A stretch of DNA of 64,000 nucleotides. Origin: Paludibacteraceae bacterium. Lineage in GTDB: Bacteria; Bacteroidota; Bacteroidia; Bacteroidales; Paludibacteraceae. Below, one piece after another: positions 28,458 to 38,281 of this stretch. The first letter of the stretch is position 1. Every line of letters begins with the position of its first letter. A program made the position numbers and the translations under genes. The notes under the pieces are model-generated. The model made no database searches, had not been told where the DNA came from, and was given only the letters and a program-made list of their open reading frames with translations. The DNA is taken from positions 1 through 64,000 of the forward strand of contig JAFXPY010000042.1 in assembly GCA_017527495.1 (NCBI GenBank), in the 5' to 3' direction.

Positions 28458-28997
28458 TCATTTTTTCCAGAAAAAAAAGTTAATTTTGTCAATAATTGTT
28501 ATTTTTTTTGCCAAAACAAAGAAATAATCTGACAGCCTATTGACATATTTAAGCAACTCATCTTCTATATTGTACTCTCTGCTCATTGCTGTTATGTTTC
28601 TTTCGAGTCGCCTTGTTATTGTTCTGCACACATGGCAAAGTGCTATTGTCTGGTTGCCGGTAGGAAGTATGAATTGATGCAATGGCGGTATTGTCTGCTC
28701 CATATCGTCTATATACTGCTCCAATTCTTCTGTTTTTTCGTTTGTTATATGGACAAACGGCTGTGTTTTGTTCTGGTCTGTTGCAAGATAGGCACCTATA
28801 TTGAACAGCTGATTTTGAACATCTTCAAGTTGTTCGTCTATTTGTTTGCCTATCGGTTGTGCTCTCAGCAATCCGACAAAAGCATTTAATTCGTCGGCTG
28901 TTCCGTAAGCTTCAAGACGGACATCATCTTTTGCTGCTCTTGTCCCGCCGATAAGGTCTGTTTCTCCTTTATCGCCTCTCTTGGTATAGATTTTCAT
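28458..28997 (-). CDS. Cob(I)alamin adenosyltransferase, PduO type
   Basis: Transfers the adenosyl group of ATP to cob(I)alamin, giving coenzyme B12. The 179-aa protein begins with the ATP-binding MKIYTKRGDKGETDLIGG, and has GTADELNAFVGL and CHVCRTITRRLERN, all typical of the PduO/MMAB family. Location is cytoplasmic. Confidence 0.94.
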   Translation of the reverse strand: MKIYTKRGDKGETDLIGGTRAAKDDVRLEAYGTADELNAFVGLLRAQPIGKQIDEQLEDVQNQLFNIGAYLATDQNKTQPFVHITNEKTEELEQYIDDMEQTIPPLHQFILPTGNQTIALCHVCRTITRRLERNITAMSREYNIEDELLKYVNRLSDYFFVLAKKITIIDKINFFFWKK

Positions 28998-29027
28998 GTT
29001 GCCTTGCGCTCTTTTGCTGTTAGTAAG

Positions 29028-29807
29028 TTAAAAAATCATTCTATAGTCTTGTTTAATCAAATATTTATTGAAAAAAACAAGTCCTAAGCTGTATAAATCT
29101 ATCGTTGCTTTTACTTCTTCTTGTTGCTTTATTGTCTGCCATGCCTGCGCCATTCCTTTATTGAGGTAAATGTCGTCAAAAATCATGATTGCGTTTTCGT
29201 TGACATGCGGCAGACACATTTTATAGTATTTTAGAGTTGCTTCTTCGGTATGGTTTGCGTCTATATATATAAGGTCTAATTTGCCTGTATGGTTCAAGAA
29301 AGGTTGCAATGTATTGTCAATATTGCCTACTATGCAATGTATTCTATCTTGTATTTTGAGTTGTTTCCAAACATTCTGTGCTTGTCGTGCTATATTCTGA
29401 GAGCCTTCAAACGTTGTTACTCTACATTTTGAATTTGGCATTACAAGATAGGCTGTTGATATACCAAGCGATGTTCCAAGTTCAAGTATATTCTTTGCTT
29501 TCACGTAATTGCTCAATCGGAACAAGAGTTGTGCTTCTTTTTCTGTTGCAAGCGTCACTTCTGCTATATCTGATATTTTACGTTTTCCTGAGGGTTTTGT
29601 TCCGTAGTCGGTAACATCAATAACGGTATGATTTCTCAGAAGTTGGTGTCTTTGTTGTTCTATCTGTGCAAAGCAGTAGTACGAATTATTTTCGTAAATT
29701 ACATTTCTGGTCAGGTCATATAAGAATGGCGAATGAACATGAAATCCTTTGGTGTGTATTGCTCTTATGTGATGCAAAAAATAATTTTCTGCCTGCGTTA
29801 TGTTCAT
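29028..29807 (-). CDS. Class I SAM-dependent O-methyltransferase
   Basis: A 259-aa protein of the O-methyltransferase 3 kind. Motif I is NILELGTSLGISTAYL; LDLIYIDANHTEEATLKYY and IMIFDDIYLNKGM carry the expected acidic metal/SAM positions. The ATG at 29807 (MNITQAENYF) is preferred, since the promoter at 29829-29860 lies upstream of it but inside the longer frame. Substrate unknown. Confidence 0.85.
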   Translation of the reverse strand: MNITQAENYFLHHIRAIHTKGFHVHSPFLYDLTRNVIYENNSYYCFAQIEQQRHQLLRNHTVIDVTDYGTKPSGKRKISDIAEVTLATEKEAQLLFRLSNYVKAKNILELGTSLGISTAYLVMPNSKCRVTTFEGSQNIARQAQNVWKQLKIQDRIHCIVGNIDNTLQPFLNHTGKLDLIYIDANHTEEATLKYYKMCLPHVNENAIMIFDDIYLNKGMAQAWQTIKQQEEVKATIDLYSLGLVFFNKYLIKQDYRMIF

Positions 29808-29828
29808 TTTATGTTTTTTTAAGATTTG

Positions 29829-29860
29829 CAAAGGTAAAACAAAAGTTTTAATTAACCAAA
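29829..29860 (-). promoter_or_regulatory. Promoter of the O-methyltransferase gene
   Basis: On the minus strand, TTTG (29857-29860), 20 bases, then TACCTTTG (29829-29836). This is a full match to the Bacteroidota promoter and sets the start at 29807. Confidence 0.7.
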
Positions 29861-29863
29861 TGT

Positions 29864-29893
29864 TTTGTGTATGATTTTTTTTGATTATCTTTG
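29864..29893 (+). promoter_or_regulatory. Promoter of the SpmAB-like gene
   Basis: TTTG (29864-29867), 18 bases, then TATCTTTG (29886-29893). It is back-to-back with the divergent O-methyltransferase promoter and supports the gene start at 29950. Confidence 0.7.
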
Positions 29894-29949
29894 CATTTGC
29901 AAAAAATAACACATTTTTCGTCAATTTTTTACTTTTTATTTTTTCCGCT

Positions 29950-31182
29950 ATGGTTCTAAACATTATATGGATTTTGTTTATCTTACTTGCTGTTGTATTT
30001 GGTTTTGTACAATTTTTCGCTTATGGTCAGCAAGATATTTTCACCGAGATTATGAATTCCACTTTTTCTTCGGCAAAATCAGGTTTTGAAATCTCTTTGG
30101 GTCTAACAGGTGTTTTGTCTCTTTGGATGGGCATAATGAAAATAGGTGAGAAGGCCGGTGTTGTTGAAAGTTTCTCTCGTTTTGTTTCTCCATTTTTTTC
30201 GCGTATTTTTCCGTCTGTTCCACGCAACCATCCGGCAATGGGCAGTATTTTCATGAATATCTCAGCCAATATGCTTGGTCTTGATAATGCCGCAACACCT
30301 ATGGGACTTAAAGCTATGAGCCAGTTGCAAGAAATCAATCCTGACAAAGAGAAGGCGTCGAATGCAATGATTATGTTTCTTGTACTCAATACCTCGGGGC
30401 TTACTCTTGTTCCAATCAGTGTGATGACCTATCGCGCTCAGATGGGAGCAGCCAACCCTGCTGATGTGTTCATACCGATCCTTCTTGCCACCTATTTTTC
30501 TACTCTTATCGGACTAATAAGCGTCGCTATTGCTCAGAAAATCAATCTTTGGGATAAGGTAATACTCGGTGTTATTGCCGGAGCAACTGCATTTGTTGGC
30601 GGACTATTATATCTTTCAACCACTGTTTCTCAAGAGCAACTGACTCTATATTCGAGTATTCTTTCGAGCCTGCTGCTTCTTGGTTTGATTGTCTGGTTTA
30701 TAATCAAAGGCATAATCAAAAAAATCAATGTGTACGATGCTTTTATTGAAGGAGCCAAAGGTGGGTTTGAGGTTGCAATCGGTATTATTCCTTATTTAAT
30801 AGCAATGCTTGTTGCAATCGGTATGTTTCGTGCCTCCGGTGGTATGGACATGTTAGTTAGAGCTATGGGGTGGTTCTTTGCTCTGATAGGTTTGAACACA
30901 GATTTTGTGGCAGCCATGCCTACTGCTCTGATGAAACCTCTAAGCGGAAGTGGGGCAAGAGCACTGATGGTTGACGCTATGACTCAGTACGGAGCCGACT
31001 CTTTCGTCGGAAGACTCTCATGTATTATGCAAGGTGCAACAGACACTACATTTTATATTCTTGCTGTTTATTTCGGTTCTGTCGGTGTTAAAGACACCAG
31101 ACACGCCGTAGTTTGCGGTTTGCTTGCCGATTTTGCAGGCATAATTGCCGCTATTTGTATTGCATATTTATTTTTCCATTGA
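29950..31182 (+). CDS. Fused SpmA-SpmB (nucleoside recognition/Gate domain) membrane protein
   Basis: A 410-aa polytopic membrane protein joining two Gate domains, equivalent to SpmA (residues about 1-190) and SpmB (about 230-410). Features are MNISANMLGLDNAATPMGL and, in the second half, MKPLSGSGARALMVDAM with GATDTTFYILAVYFGSVG. Fusion is the usual state in Bacteroidota. It may transport or sense a nucleoside-like solute; no substrate is known. The start at 29950 follows the promoter above. Confidence 0.85.
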   Translation: MVLNIIWILFILLAVVFGFVQFFAYGQQDIFTEIMNSTFSSAKSGFEISLGLTGVLSLWMGIMKIGEKAGVVESFSRFVSPFFSRIFPSVPRNHPAMGSIFMNISANMLGLDNAATPMGLKAMSQLQEINPDKEKASNAMIMFLVLNTSGLTLVPISVMTYRAQMGAANPADVFIPILLATYFSTLIGLISVAIAQKINLWDKVILGVIAGATAFVGGLLYLSTTVSQEQLTLYSSILSSLLLLGLIVWFIIKGIIKKINVYDAFIEGAKGGFEVAIGIIPYLIAMLVAIGMFRASGGMDMLVRAMGWFFALIGLNTDFVAAMPTALMKPLSGSGARALMVDAMTQYGADSFVGRLSCIMQGATDTTFYILAVYFGSVGVKDTRHAVVCGLLADFAGIIAAICIAYLFFH

Positions 31183-31184
31183 TT

Positions 31185-31604
31185 ATGATTGATTTTGAAG
31201 TACAAGGAGTCGAATTACCTAATTTAGATTACGACAAAGTGAGAGACTGGTTGCATGATGTCGCTGCCGACTATGGTTTTGCCATCGGTGCGCTACACTA
31301 TATTTTTTGCAACGATGATAGGATACTTGAAGTCAACCGCCAGTTTCTGCAACACGACTACTACACCGATGTGATTACATTCGACTACACAAAAGATTAT
31401 GTCTTGTCGGGCGATATTTTCATTTCATTAGACACTGTCAGCGACAATGCAAAAATTGCAAAAGTCGATATTGCCAACGAGTTATGCCGTATTATTGTTC
31501 ATGGTCTTCTCCATCTTACCGGTCAGGGCGACAAAACACCTAAGACTAAACGAGAGATGACGCGTAAAGAAAATCTCGCACTTAGAAAATTAAGTGAAAG
31601 GTGA
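31185..31604 (+). CDS. ybeY: Endoribonuclease YbeY
   Basis: Single-strand endoribonuclease for 16S rRNA 3' maturation and ribosome quality control. The 139-aa protein has VIVHGLLHLTGQGDKT-type metal site (IIVHGLLHLTGQGD); the third metal ligand is not the usual His, as in other Bacteroidota copies. ATG at 31185 follows the previous stop by two bases. Confidence 0.92.
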   Translation: MIDFEVQGVELPNLDYDKVRDWLHDVAADYGFAIGALHYIFCNDDRILEVNRQFLQHDYYTDVITFDYTKDYVLSGDIFISLDTVSDNAKIAKVDIANELCRIIVHGLLHLTGQGDKTPKTKREMTRKENLALRKLSER

Positions 31605-31627
31605 AAAGGAAAAGGAAAGATGTGAGA

Positions 31628-32323
31628 TTATTGAGCACTTTTGAGGTACTGAATATGTCCGTCTTTATAAATCAGTTGCCGAGCATTGGCAAGTGGTTCA
31701 ACGAGTTTGTCCGGTTCGACATACACCACATTGAGTTTGTCTGAATTAGGGAACTGATTGAAATAAGGATGCAAAACCAAATAGAGCCTAACAGAATCAA
31801 CTTCAGGTGAGCGAGAGACATTATTGTAGTAATAAACAATTCTTTCTACAACACGTGGTATAACTTTTATACCTGTTTTTCCATCTTTCATTTTCACCAC
31901 TGCCACAACATGCCATTTGGCTTTTTTGTCTCTGAGCTGATCGTTTTGTTCCTGCGTTCCATGGTGAGTGATGGTGATGTGCCTACTATATTTTTTGTTT
32001 ATTGCATTCATCAATCGGCGGAATTGAACCCCATGCGTTGAAGTATCTGCAATTTTATTATAGGCTATATAATAGTGTATCATCTCATGTATGATAGTAT
32101 CGTCAAGCTCGTCTTTTGCAAGATCGACTTTGCAATTTATCCGCAAGCAAAAATCTGTGTATTGCGTTTTTCCAAACAACGAAACTTTTCTTTTGTAGGT
32201 TAGCTGACCAAGAAATGACTTGGCACGGCTGAGTTTTATTGGAATCAGTGGCAGCGAATTACTGAAAATTAACTTATTATAGTATTCAAAAGCCTCTCTT
32301 ATATATTGCTCTGTTGCTATCAT
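31628..32323 (-). CDS. SprT-like zinc metallopeptidase domain protein
   Basis: A 231-aa protein with the SprT-like zinc motif HEMIHYYIAYN near residue 80 and a preceding CLRINCKVDLAKDELDDTII region. SprT/Spartan relatives act on DNA-protein crosslinks in eukaryotes; the bacterial role is unclear. The ATG at 32323 is used since a -7 element at 32356-32363 (minus TAACTTTG) would lie inside the longer frame. Confidence 0.8.
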   Translation of the reverse strand: MIATEQYIREAFEYYNKLIFSNSLPLIPIKLSRAKSFLGQLTYKRKVSLFGKTQYTDFCLRINCKVDLAKDELDDTIIHEMIHYYIAYNKIADTSTHGVQFRRLMNAINKKYSRHITITHHGTQEQNDQLRDKKAKWHVVAVVKMKDGKTGIKVIPRVVERIVYYYNNVSRSPEVDSVRLYLVLHPYFNQFPNSDKLNVVYVEPDKLVEPLANARQLIYKDGHIQYLKSAQ

Positions 32324-32478
32324 ATTGCGTATTGGCCAGAATAAAAAATGATTTGCAAAGTTACAACAATAAATAACATTCTGCACATAAATCGTAAGTT
32401 TTTTTGACATTATTTTTATGTGACACCATATTTTTCTATGTTTTTTTTAAGTTATTTTAGTTCAAACTTACACCGATG

Positions 32479-32510
32479 TTTGATTATTTGATATTTTTTT
32501 TGTAATTTTG
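32479..32510 (+). promoter_or_regulatory. Promoter of the DUF6089-uppS-bamA-ompH group
   Basis: TTTG (32479-32482), 20 bases, then TAATTTTG (32503-32510), a full Bacteroidota consensus, 90 bases before the DUF6089 ATG. Confidence 0.65.
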
Positions 32511-32600
32511 CGGTTGTTTTTGGTTTTTTTTATAAAAAATTATGCTTTGCGTTAAATATTTGCACGGTATTTGTAGAACAAAAAGGTCAATTGATTTTAG

Positions 32601-33260
32601 ATGCATATATTAAAACGCATATTGTTGGGTATTTCAATACTTTTGTCGTTGCCATTGGCAGCACAAGAGGAGCATTTTTTGTTTGAAATAGGTGCTTTAG
32701 GAGGCTGTTCGTACTATGTGGGTGAAGGAGCAGAGCATATTTTCATGAATGTAAGACCCGAATATGGCGGTTTTTTCCGCTACAAATATAACCCTCGTTG
32801 GAATTTTACAGCCAAAGGATTATACACCGATTTGAAGCTGGATTATAGTGGGAAGCATTACGAGAATCGTTTTATAAATATTGATGCCACGGCAGAATTT
32901 AATTTCTTACCCTACGGCATAGCAAAATACGACATGCGCATCAAGCCATACACACCATTTATGTATTTGGGTGTTGGCGCAACGCTACACAACGAATTTA
33001 AAGATGTAGGTGTATATATTCCTTTTGGAATAGGCTTCAAATGGAATTATGCTAAGCACGGACATCTAAGTATTTTATGGCAACATAATCTTTATTTTGC
33101 CGACAACATTGAAGGGAGTCCCGACTTATCAAACACTTACGACATGAATGGCTGGGACATTCTGAACAATGATTGGATGGGCAATTTAGTGATCAGCTTG
33201 TCGTTTGATTTTGGTGTAAGGCATAGTGCTTGCATGGTGTGTGGTGTAGGTGTTTATTAG
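32601..33260 (+). CDS. DUF6089 family outer membrane beta-barrel protein
   Basis: A 219-aa protein with signal peptide (ends in LPLAAQ) and repeated beta strands such as EIGALGGCSYYVGE and FMYLGVGATLH. The length and its position directly before uppS-bamA match DUF6089, a conserved Bacteroidota family. It is probably an outer membrane barrel tied to envelope assembly; function unknown. Confidence 0.78.
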   Translation: MHILKRILLGISILLSLPLAAQEEHFLFEIGALGGCSYYVGEGAEHIFMNVRPEYGGFFRYKYNPRWNFTAKGLYTDLKLDYSGKHYENRFINIDATAEFNFLPYGIAKYDMRIKPYTPFMYLGVGATLHNEFKDVGVYIPFGIGFKWNYAKHGHLSILWQHNLYFADNIEGSPDLSNTYDMNGWDILNNDWMGNLVISLSFDFGVRHSACMVCGVGVY

Positions 33261-33266
33261 AGACTT

Positions 33267-34010
33267 ATGAGTTACAAAGAAAAGATAAATCAGAGTTGTT
33301 TGCCTGCTCATGTGGCTATTATCATGGATGGTAATGGCAGATGGGCACGCAGTCATGGTATGGAACGCTTCATGGGACACCGCAAAGGCGTTGAGGCTGT
33401 TCATAACATTACCGAGGCTGCTGCAGAATTGGGTGTTAAATACCTTACGCTCTACGTCTTTTCAACAGAAAACTGGAATCGCCCGAAAGCTGAGGTTGAC
33501 TCGCTTATGACACTTTTGGTCAAGACAATTGAAAAAGAGACACCTACACTGCAAAAAAACAATGTCAGACTTTTGTCTATCGGCGATTTAAGTATGCTCC
33601 CCGACGATGCGCAAGCGCGCTTTTTGCGTTGCCAACAAGAGACAGCCGGCAACACCGGACTAAAACTTGTTTTAGCACTGAGTTACTCTTCAAGGTGGGA
33701 AATAACTAATGCCGTACAACAGATAGCAAATGAAGTGGCAAGCGGAAAACTCAACGCAAAAGATATAGACAACAAAACAATAAGCCAACACCTTTGCACT
33801 GCAAATATACCCGACCCGGACTTACTGATTCGCACAAGTGGCGAACTGAGAATAAGCAATTTCTTATTGTGGCAATTAGCTTATTCTGAATTATATTTCA
33901 CTCCTGTGCTCTGGCCGGATTTTGACAAAGAAGAATTCTATAAGGCTATAGTTGACTATCAAGGCAGAGAAAGACGCTTTGGAAAAACAAGTGAACAAAT
34001 TGAAAAATAA
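33267..34010 (+). CDS. uppS: Isoprenyl transferase (undecaprenyl diphosphate synthase) UppS
   Basis: Makes the C55 polyprenyl diphosphate carrier by cis-condensation of isopentenyl units. The 247-aa protein has [12 protein letters not shown] with catalytic Asp21, FSTENWNRP, and [20 protein letters not shown]. It is followed by bamA after 12 bases. Confidence 0.96.
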   Translation: MSYKEKINQSCLPAHVAIIMDGNGRWARSHGMERFMGHRKGVEAVHNITEAAAELGVKYLTLYVFSTENWNRPKAEVDSLMTLLVKTIEKETPTLQKNNVRLLSIGDLSMLPDDAQARFLRCQQETAGNTGLKLVLALSYSSRWEITNAVQQIANEVASGKLNAKDIDNKTISQHLCTANIPDPDLLIRTSGELRISNFLLWQLAYSELYFTPVLWPDFDKEEFYKAIVDYQGRERRFGKTSEQIEK

Positions 34011-34022
34011 TCGGATAAAGAA

Positions 34023-36617
34023 TTGAAACATTTTCTCACAATATTAATATCACTCTTAGTCGCAGTGGGCATATATGCTCAAAGCGATTCAACACTAAAC
34101 GCTCAAGTACCACAAATTGAGTATTCACTCACCCACAAAAAGTATAATATTGCCGACATCAAAGTTAAAGGAGCCGACAACTATGAAGACTTTGTTTTGA
34201 TTGGTTTTTCAGGTCTTGCCGTTGGCGAAAAAATTGAAGTTCCGGGCAAAGAAATAACCGATGCCGTGCGCCGATTTTGGAAACAAGGTGTGTTCTCCGA
34301 TGTCAAGATCCTTGCCGACAAAATACAAGGCGATAGCATCTGGCTCACTATCTACTTGCACGAACATAGAAGAGTATCGTCTATCACCTACAATGGCGTG
34401 AGAAAAAGCGAGATTGAAGATTTGGAACCTAAAGTAGGCATTTCAAAAGGAAGCCAGATAACGCCAAACTTGAAAGATCGCGCCGTAACAGTAGTGAAAA
34501 AATACCTTGCAGAAAAAGGTTTCCATAACGCTGATGTGCTGGTCATTGAACGCGATGATTTGGCAAGAAAAGGCTATGTCAATGTGGTTATCGACATAAG
34601 CAAAAATGCAAAGACAAAAATCAATGCAATCAGAATCACAGGAAATGAAGCTATGTCGTTCAATCAGATTAACCACGTGATGAAAAAAACCAACGACAAT
34701 AGCATTCTGAACCTTTTCAGAACAAAGAAATTTGTACGTGAGGAATACGAAAAAGACAAAGTTACACTTATTGAGAAATATAATGAACTTGGCTATCGCG
34801 ATGCATATATAGTGGCAGATAGTGTTGTCAGGTCAGCCAATGACTCCACTAAGGTAGATGTCTGCATGACTATCTATGAGGGTAAGAAATACTATTTCCG
34901 CGATATTCACTGGGTTGGAAACACTCTCTATCCGCACGAATACCTTGATGCCCTGCTTGGAATTAAACGCGGCGACACCTACAACTTGAAGATGCTCAAC
35001 GAACGACTCCAATCTGACGACGATGCCGTATCGAAACTCTATACCGACCGCGGATATTTGTTTTTCAATGTTGACCCCGTAGAGACAAAGATAGAAGGCG
35101 ATTCTATTGACTTTGAAATGCGTATCTATGAAGGGCAACCGGCAACGATAAAAAACATCACTATAACGGGTAATGAACGTGTTTACGAACACGTGGTACG
35201 CCGTGAGCTATACACCAAACCCGGACAGCTCTACAGCCAAAGCGACATCATGCGCTCACTGCGTGAGCTTGCGCAAATGGGACACTTCGACCCCGAAAAA
35301 CTCGTGCCGGACATACAGCCTAACCCGGAAGAAGGAACTGTAGATATCGGCTATAACCTCACCACTAAATCATCCGACCAGTTGGAGTTCTCACTCGGTT
35401 GGGGTGCGTCAGGTCTTGTCGGATCAGTGGGAGTTAAATTCACTAACTTCGCAATACAAAACTTGTTCCAACCGAAGATGTATCGTATCGTACCACAAGG
35501 CGAAGGACAGACATTCAGCATCAATGCCCGCACAAATGGTATCTACTATACCTCAGTCAGTGCCTCGTTCCTCGAACCATGGTTGGGCGGCAAACGACCT
35601 AACTCGCTCTCAGCATCTATCTATTTTGCATCACAAACAGGATATAGCGACCGTTTCTATCAAGCCTATCAAAACCTCTATAACTCCTACTATTACAACT
35701 ATTACTACAGCGGACAAAGCAACTACGCACAACAACTGCAAGAAGCAGAAGCCGACCCTGATAAATACTTGCGTATGTTCGGTGCTTCAATAGGCTATGG
35801 CAAACGATTGAGTTGGCCGGACGACTATTTCGCTTTCTACGGCGAGATAGCCTATCAAATGTATAAAATGAAAGACTGGCCATATCTGCTTATCACCGAC
35901 GGAACATCACATAACATAAGTCTCAACCTAACGCTAAGCCGCAACTCTATCGACAACCCTATATACACTCGCCGAGGTTCTTCGTTCACTTTGGGCCTGA
36001 AGATAACACCTCCTTATTCCTTATTTAATGGGTTGGACTATTCGGCAATGTCTATTTCCGAAAAATATAAGTTCATAGAATACCACAAATGGAAATTCCA
36101 AGCCAAGGTATTTACACCTCTCACACGCGACAGCAAACTCGTCTTGATGACCCGCGCCGATTTTGGCTACCTCGGCTCTTTCAACCCAAATGCAAAATCA
36201 CCATTTGAGACATTCTATATGGGTGGAGATGGTATGACTTCCTACTCTACCTATTCAACGGAATATGTTGCTATGCGCGGTTATTCGAGCGGATCACTCA
36301 CGCCATACGACGCAACGACAGGCCGCAACATGGGATATGTATATAATAAATTCACAGTAGAACTACGCTACCCGATCACTCTTGGCGAGAGTGCAACAAT
36401 ATGGGCTCTTGTATTCGCAGAAGCCGGCAACTGCTTCTCGTCAATACAAGATTATAACCCATTCAATTTGAAACGCTCTGCCGGTGTCGGCGCTCGAATT
36501 TTCTTGCCTATGTTCGGACTTCTCGGTATAGACTGGGGATGGGGCTTCGATGACATCAATGGCTCGAAAGACTACGGCGGAAGCCAGTTCCACTTCGTCC
36601 TCGGACAAGAATTGTAA
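34023..36617 (+). CDS. bamA: Outer membrane protein assembly factor BamA
   Basis: Central Omp85 protein that folds and inserts outer membrane barrels. The 864-aa protein has a signal peptide (ends in AVGIYAQ), five POTRA domains (about 45-430) and a C-terminal 16-strand barrel with the closing GSQFHFVLGQEL. The start appears to be TTG at 34023 (MKHFLTILIS). The barrel has a Tyr/Asn-rich insertion near residue 555 (NSYYYNYYYSGQSNY) probably in an extracellular loop. Confidence 0.95.
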   Translation: MKHFLTILISLLVAVGIYAQSDSTLNAQVPQIEYSLTHKKYNIADIKVKGADNYEDFVLIGFSGLAVGEKIEVPGKEITDAVRRFWKQGVFSDVKILADKIQGDSIWLTIYLHEHRRVSSITYNGVRKSEIEDLEPKVGISKGSQITPNLKDRAVTVVKKYLAEKGFHNADVLVIERDDLARKGYVNVVIDISKNAKTKINAIRITGNEAMSFNQINHVMKKTNDNSILNLFRTKKFVREEYEKDKVTLIEKYNELGYRDAYIVADSVVRSANDSTKVDVCMTIYEGKKYYFRDIHWVGNTLYPHEYLDALLGIKRGDTYNLKMLNERLQSDDDAVSKLYTDRGYLFFNVDPVETKIEGDSIDFEMRIYEGQPATIKNITITGNERVYEHVVRRELYTKPGQLYSQSDIMRSLRELAQMGHFDPEKLVPDIQPNPEEGTVDIGYNLTTKSSDQLEFSLGWGASGLVGSVGVKFTNFAIQNLFQPKMYRIVPQGEGQTFSINARTNGIYYTSVSASFLEPWLGGKRPNSLSASIYFASQTGYSDRFYQAYQNLYNSYYYNYYYSGQSNYAQQLQEAEADPDKYLRMFGASIGYGKRLSWPDDYFAFYGEIAYQMYKMKDWPYLLITDGTSHNISLNLTLSRNSIDNPIYTRRGSSFTLGLKITPPYSLFNGLDYSAMSISEKYKFIEYHKWKFQAKVFTPLTRDSKLVLMTRADFGYLGSFNPNAKSPFETFYMGGDGMTSYSTYSTEYVAMRGYSSGSLTPYDATTGRNMGYVYNKFTVELRYPITLGESATIWALVFAEAGNCFSSIQDYNPFNLKRSAGVGARIFLPMFGLLGIDWGWGFDDINGSKDYGGSQFHFVLGQEL

Positions 36618-36737
36618 CAAAGAACAAAGACCGCTGCGCTGAAAGAACAAAGAACAAAGACCGATGAGCTGAAAGAATTGTTAAGCTCTCGCCATACATG
36701 GCGAGAAAAAAAGAAAATCAAACTACCAAAACAAAAT
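36618..36737. repeat. Short intergenic repeat and hairpin between bamA and ompH
   Basis: Two copies of GAACAAAGACCGMTG-MGCTGAAA (36627-36650 and 36655-36676) form a near-perfect direct repeat, followed by a CTCGCCA/TGGCGAG hairpin (36687-36704) and a run of A. The hairpin may tune ompH expression. No gene. Confidence 0.6.
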
Positions 36738-37262
36738 ATGAAAAGAAAAATTTTATATATTGCAATAGCCTTATTATCAGTAATTAGCATAGAAAAAATT
36801 GAGGCTCAAAAGATTGTGTATGTTGATATGGCATACATTTTGAAGAATATGCCTTCGTATGAGTCAGCTAACGAACAACTTACGCTCATCTCTAAACGCT
36901 GGCAAAAAGAAATAGAGACAGCTATGCAAGAGGCTGAGACACTGCGCCAAAACTATCAGACAGAAATGATTTTCCTTTCCGACGAAATGAAAAAGAAACG
37001 CTCTGCAGAAATTGTGGAAAAAGAAAATGCTGCACTCGAACTAAAACGAAAGTATTTCGGTCCGGAAGGTGAGCTATATAAAAAGCGCGAAAGTCTCATC
37101 AAACCTATTCAAGACGAGATATATAATGCAATACAAGAAATAGCACAAGAAAAACGCTATGATATAGTAAAAGACCGCAGCGCCGACCCGACACTGATTT
37201 ATATGGGACAACGATTAGACATATCAGACCAAGTACTGCAAAAACTCGGATACGCAAAATAA
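36738..37262 (+). CDS. OmpH/Skp family periplasmic chaperone (first copy)
   Basis: A 174-aa chaperone that holds unfolded outer membrane proteins for BamA. It has a signal peptide (ends in IEAQ), then KIVYVDMAYILKNMPSYE and a long charged coiled coil typical of Skp tentacles. ATG at 36738 is chosen since the longer frame reads through the intergenic hairpin. Confidence 0.9.
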   Translation: MKRKILYIAIALLSVISIEKIEAQKIVYVDMAYILKNMPSYESANEQLTLISKRWQKEIETAMQEAETLRQNYQTEMIFLSDEMKKKRSAEIVEKENAALELKRKYFGPEGELYKKRESLIKPIQDEIYNAIQEIAQEKRYDIVKDRSADPTLIYMGQRLDISDQVLQKLGYAK

Positions 37263-37440
37263 AAACATTTAATCATATAGTCATTTACAATTTGCACATT
37301 TTATCATTTACGATTTGCTCATTTATTTAGTTATTTGATTATTTATTCATTTTCCAACAGCCAAAAGCTAACCAACAGCGAAGCTAACCAACAGCCGAAG
37401 GCTGACAAACACGAAGTTAAAAACATAAAATTATATCAAC
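37263..37440. repeat. Low-complexity intergenic repeat (TCATTTA / CCAACAGC type)
   Basis: Made of pieces like ATTTACAATTTGCACATTTT, TCATTTATTTAG and several CCAACAGCGAAGCTAA units, the same phrase types as 5201-5342 and 44216-44340. No gene is seen. Confidence 0.65.
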
Positions 37441-37938
37441 ATGAAAAGAATTCTTTTAATCCTTTCTGTGGCAATAGTGTTGCCAATAGCCGTACAAGCA
37501 CAACAAATTGCTTATATCAACTACCAAGAAGTTATGGAAGTTATGCCTGAACTTAAGGTTGTACAAAGCAAAATTGATACACTAACTCAACAATATGAAG
37601 GAGAGTTTTTGAAAATGCGTCAAGAATACGATAACAAAGTGAAGGAGTTTCAAGACGGAGAAAAAACTATGCCTGAGAGTATCAAAGAAATGAAATATCG
37701 CGAGATAATGGATTTGCAACAACGCATCGAACTCTTCCAACAAAACATACAACAAGAGCTCCAAACAAAACAACGCGAATACATGGCTCCTGTTCTTGAA
37801 AAATTGAAGAAAGCAATCGAAGAAGTCGGTAAAGAAAACAACTATCTCTATATCTTAGATTCAAACGCTATACTCTACCTCGACGAAACAAATGCCGTAA
37901 ACGCAAAAGACTTAGTCAAGAAAAAACTCGGATTGTAA
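37441..37938 (+). CDS. OmpH/Skp family periplasmic chaperone (second copy)
   Basis: A 165-aa paralogue of the previous gene. Signal peptide ends in AVQAQ; then IAYINYQEVMEVMPELKV and a coiled coil with KEFQDGEKTMPESIKEMK, closing in YLDETNAVNAKDLVKKKLGL. Tandem Skp copies after bamA are the norm in Bacteroidota. Confidence 0.92.
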   Translation: MKRILLILSVAIVLPIAVQAQQIAYINYQEVMEVMPELKVVQSKIDTLTQQYEGEFLKMRQEYDNKVKEFQDGEKTMPESIKEMKYREIMDLQQRIELFQQNIQQELQTKQREYMAPVLEKLKKAIEEVGKENNYLYILDSNAILYLDETNAVNAKDLVKKKLGL

Positions 37939-38049
37939 GGAGATTTGAAGATTTCAAGATTTGAAAATTTCAAGATTACATACTAAAAGATTTGAAGATT
38001 TTCGATAATCTTCAAATCTTTTAATTTTCATATCATCAAATCATTTATT
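37939..38049. repeat. AAGATTTGAAGATTT intergenic repeat with inverted end
   Basis: Repeats of AGATTTGAAGATTTCAAGAT followed by an inverted copy (GATTTGAAGATTTTC and then ATCTTCAAATCTTTT at about 37987-38019), able to form a strong hairpin that could terminate the bamA-ompH transcript. Confidence 0.6.
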
Positions 38050-38172
38050 ATGGCAGACAATTATTTAGAACGGCACTACGAGGAATATGAACGCCGCAAG
38101 GCGGAATGGCTCAAAAAGAAAAGATATCAAAAGCCACATAACACAAACACAACGACTGACAAACAATCATAA
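38050..38172 (+). CDS. Small basic conserved-looking protein (40 aa)
   Basis: ATG at 38050, stop at 38170-38172. The sequence MADNYLERHYEEYERRKAEW and a following Lys-rich run resemble a short orphan family seen in Bacteroidales genomes. A helical, highly charged peptide with no domain. No ribosome binding site is visible. Moderately likely to be real. Confidence 0.5.
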   Translation: MADNYLERHYEEYERRKAEWLKKKRYQKPHNTNTTTDKQS

Positions 38173-38281
38173 TAGTTTGATATACAAAGACTATACCTAT
38201 TATTAGACAAACATTTCAACTCAAAATATCACCTATTCGGTGCTTGAAAAGGATTGTTCGTCATCAAATAACAACAATTTT

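Noticed and set aside
29808..29963. 52-residue N-terminal extension of the O-methyltransferase
   Set aside because: A full promoter (29829-29860) lies inside it, so transcription should start downstream.
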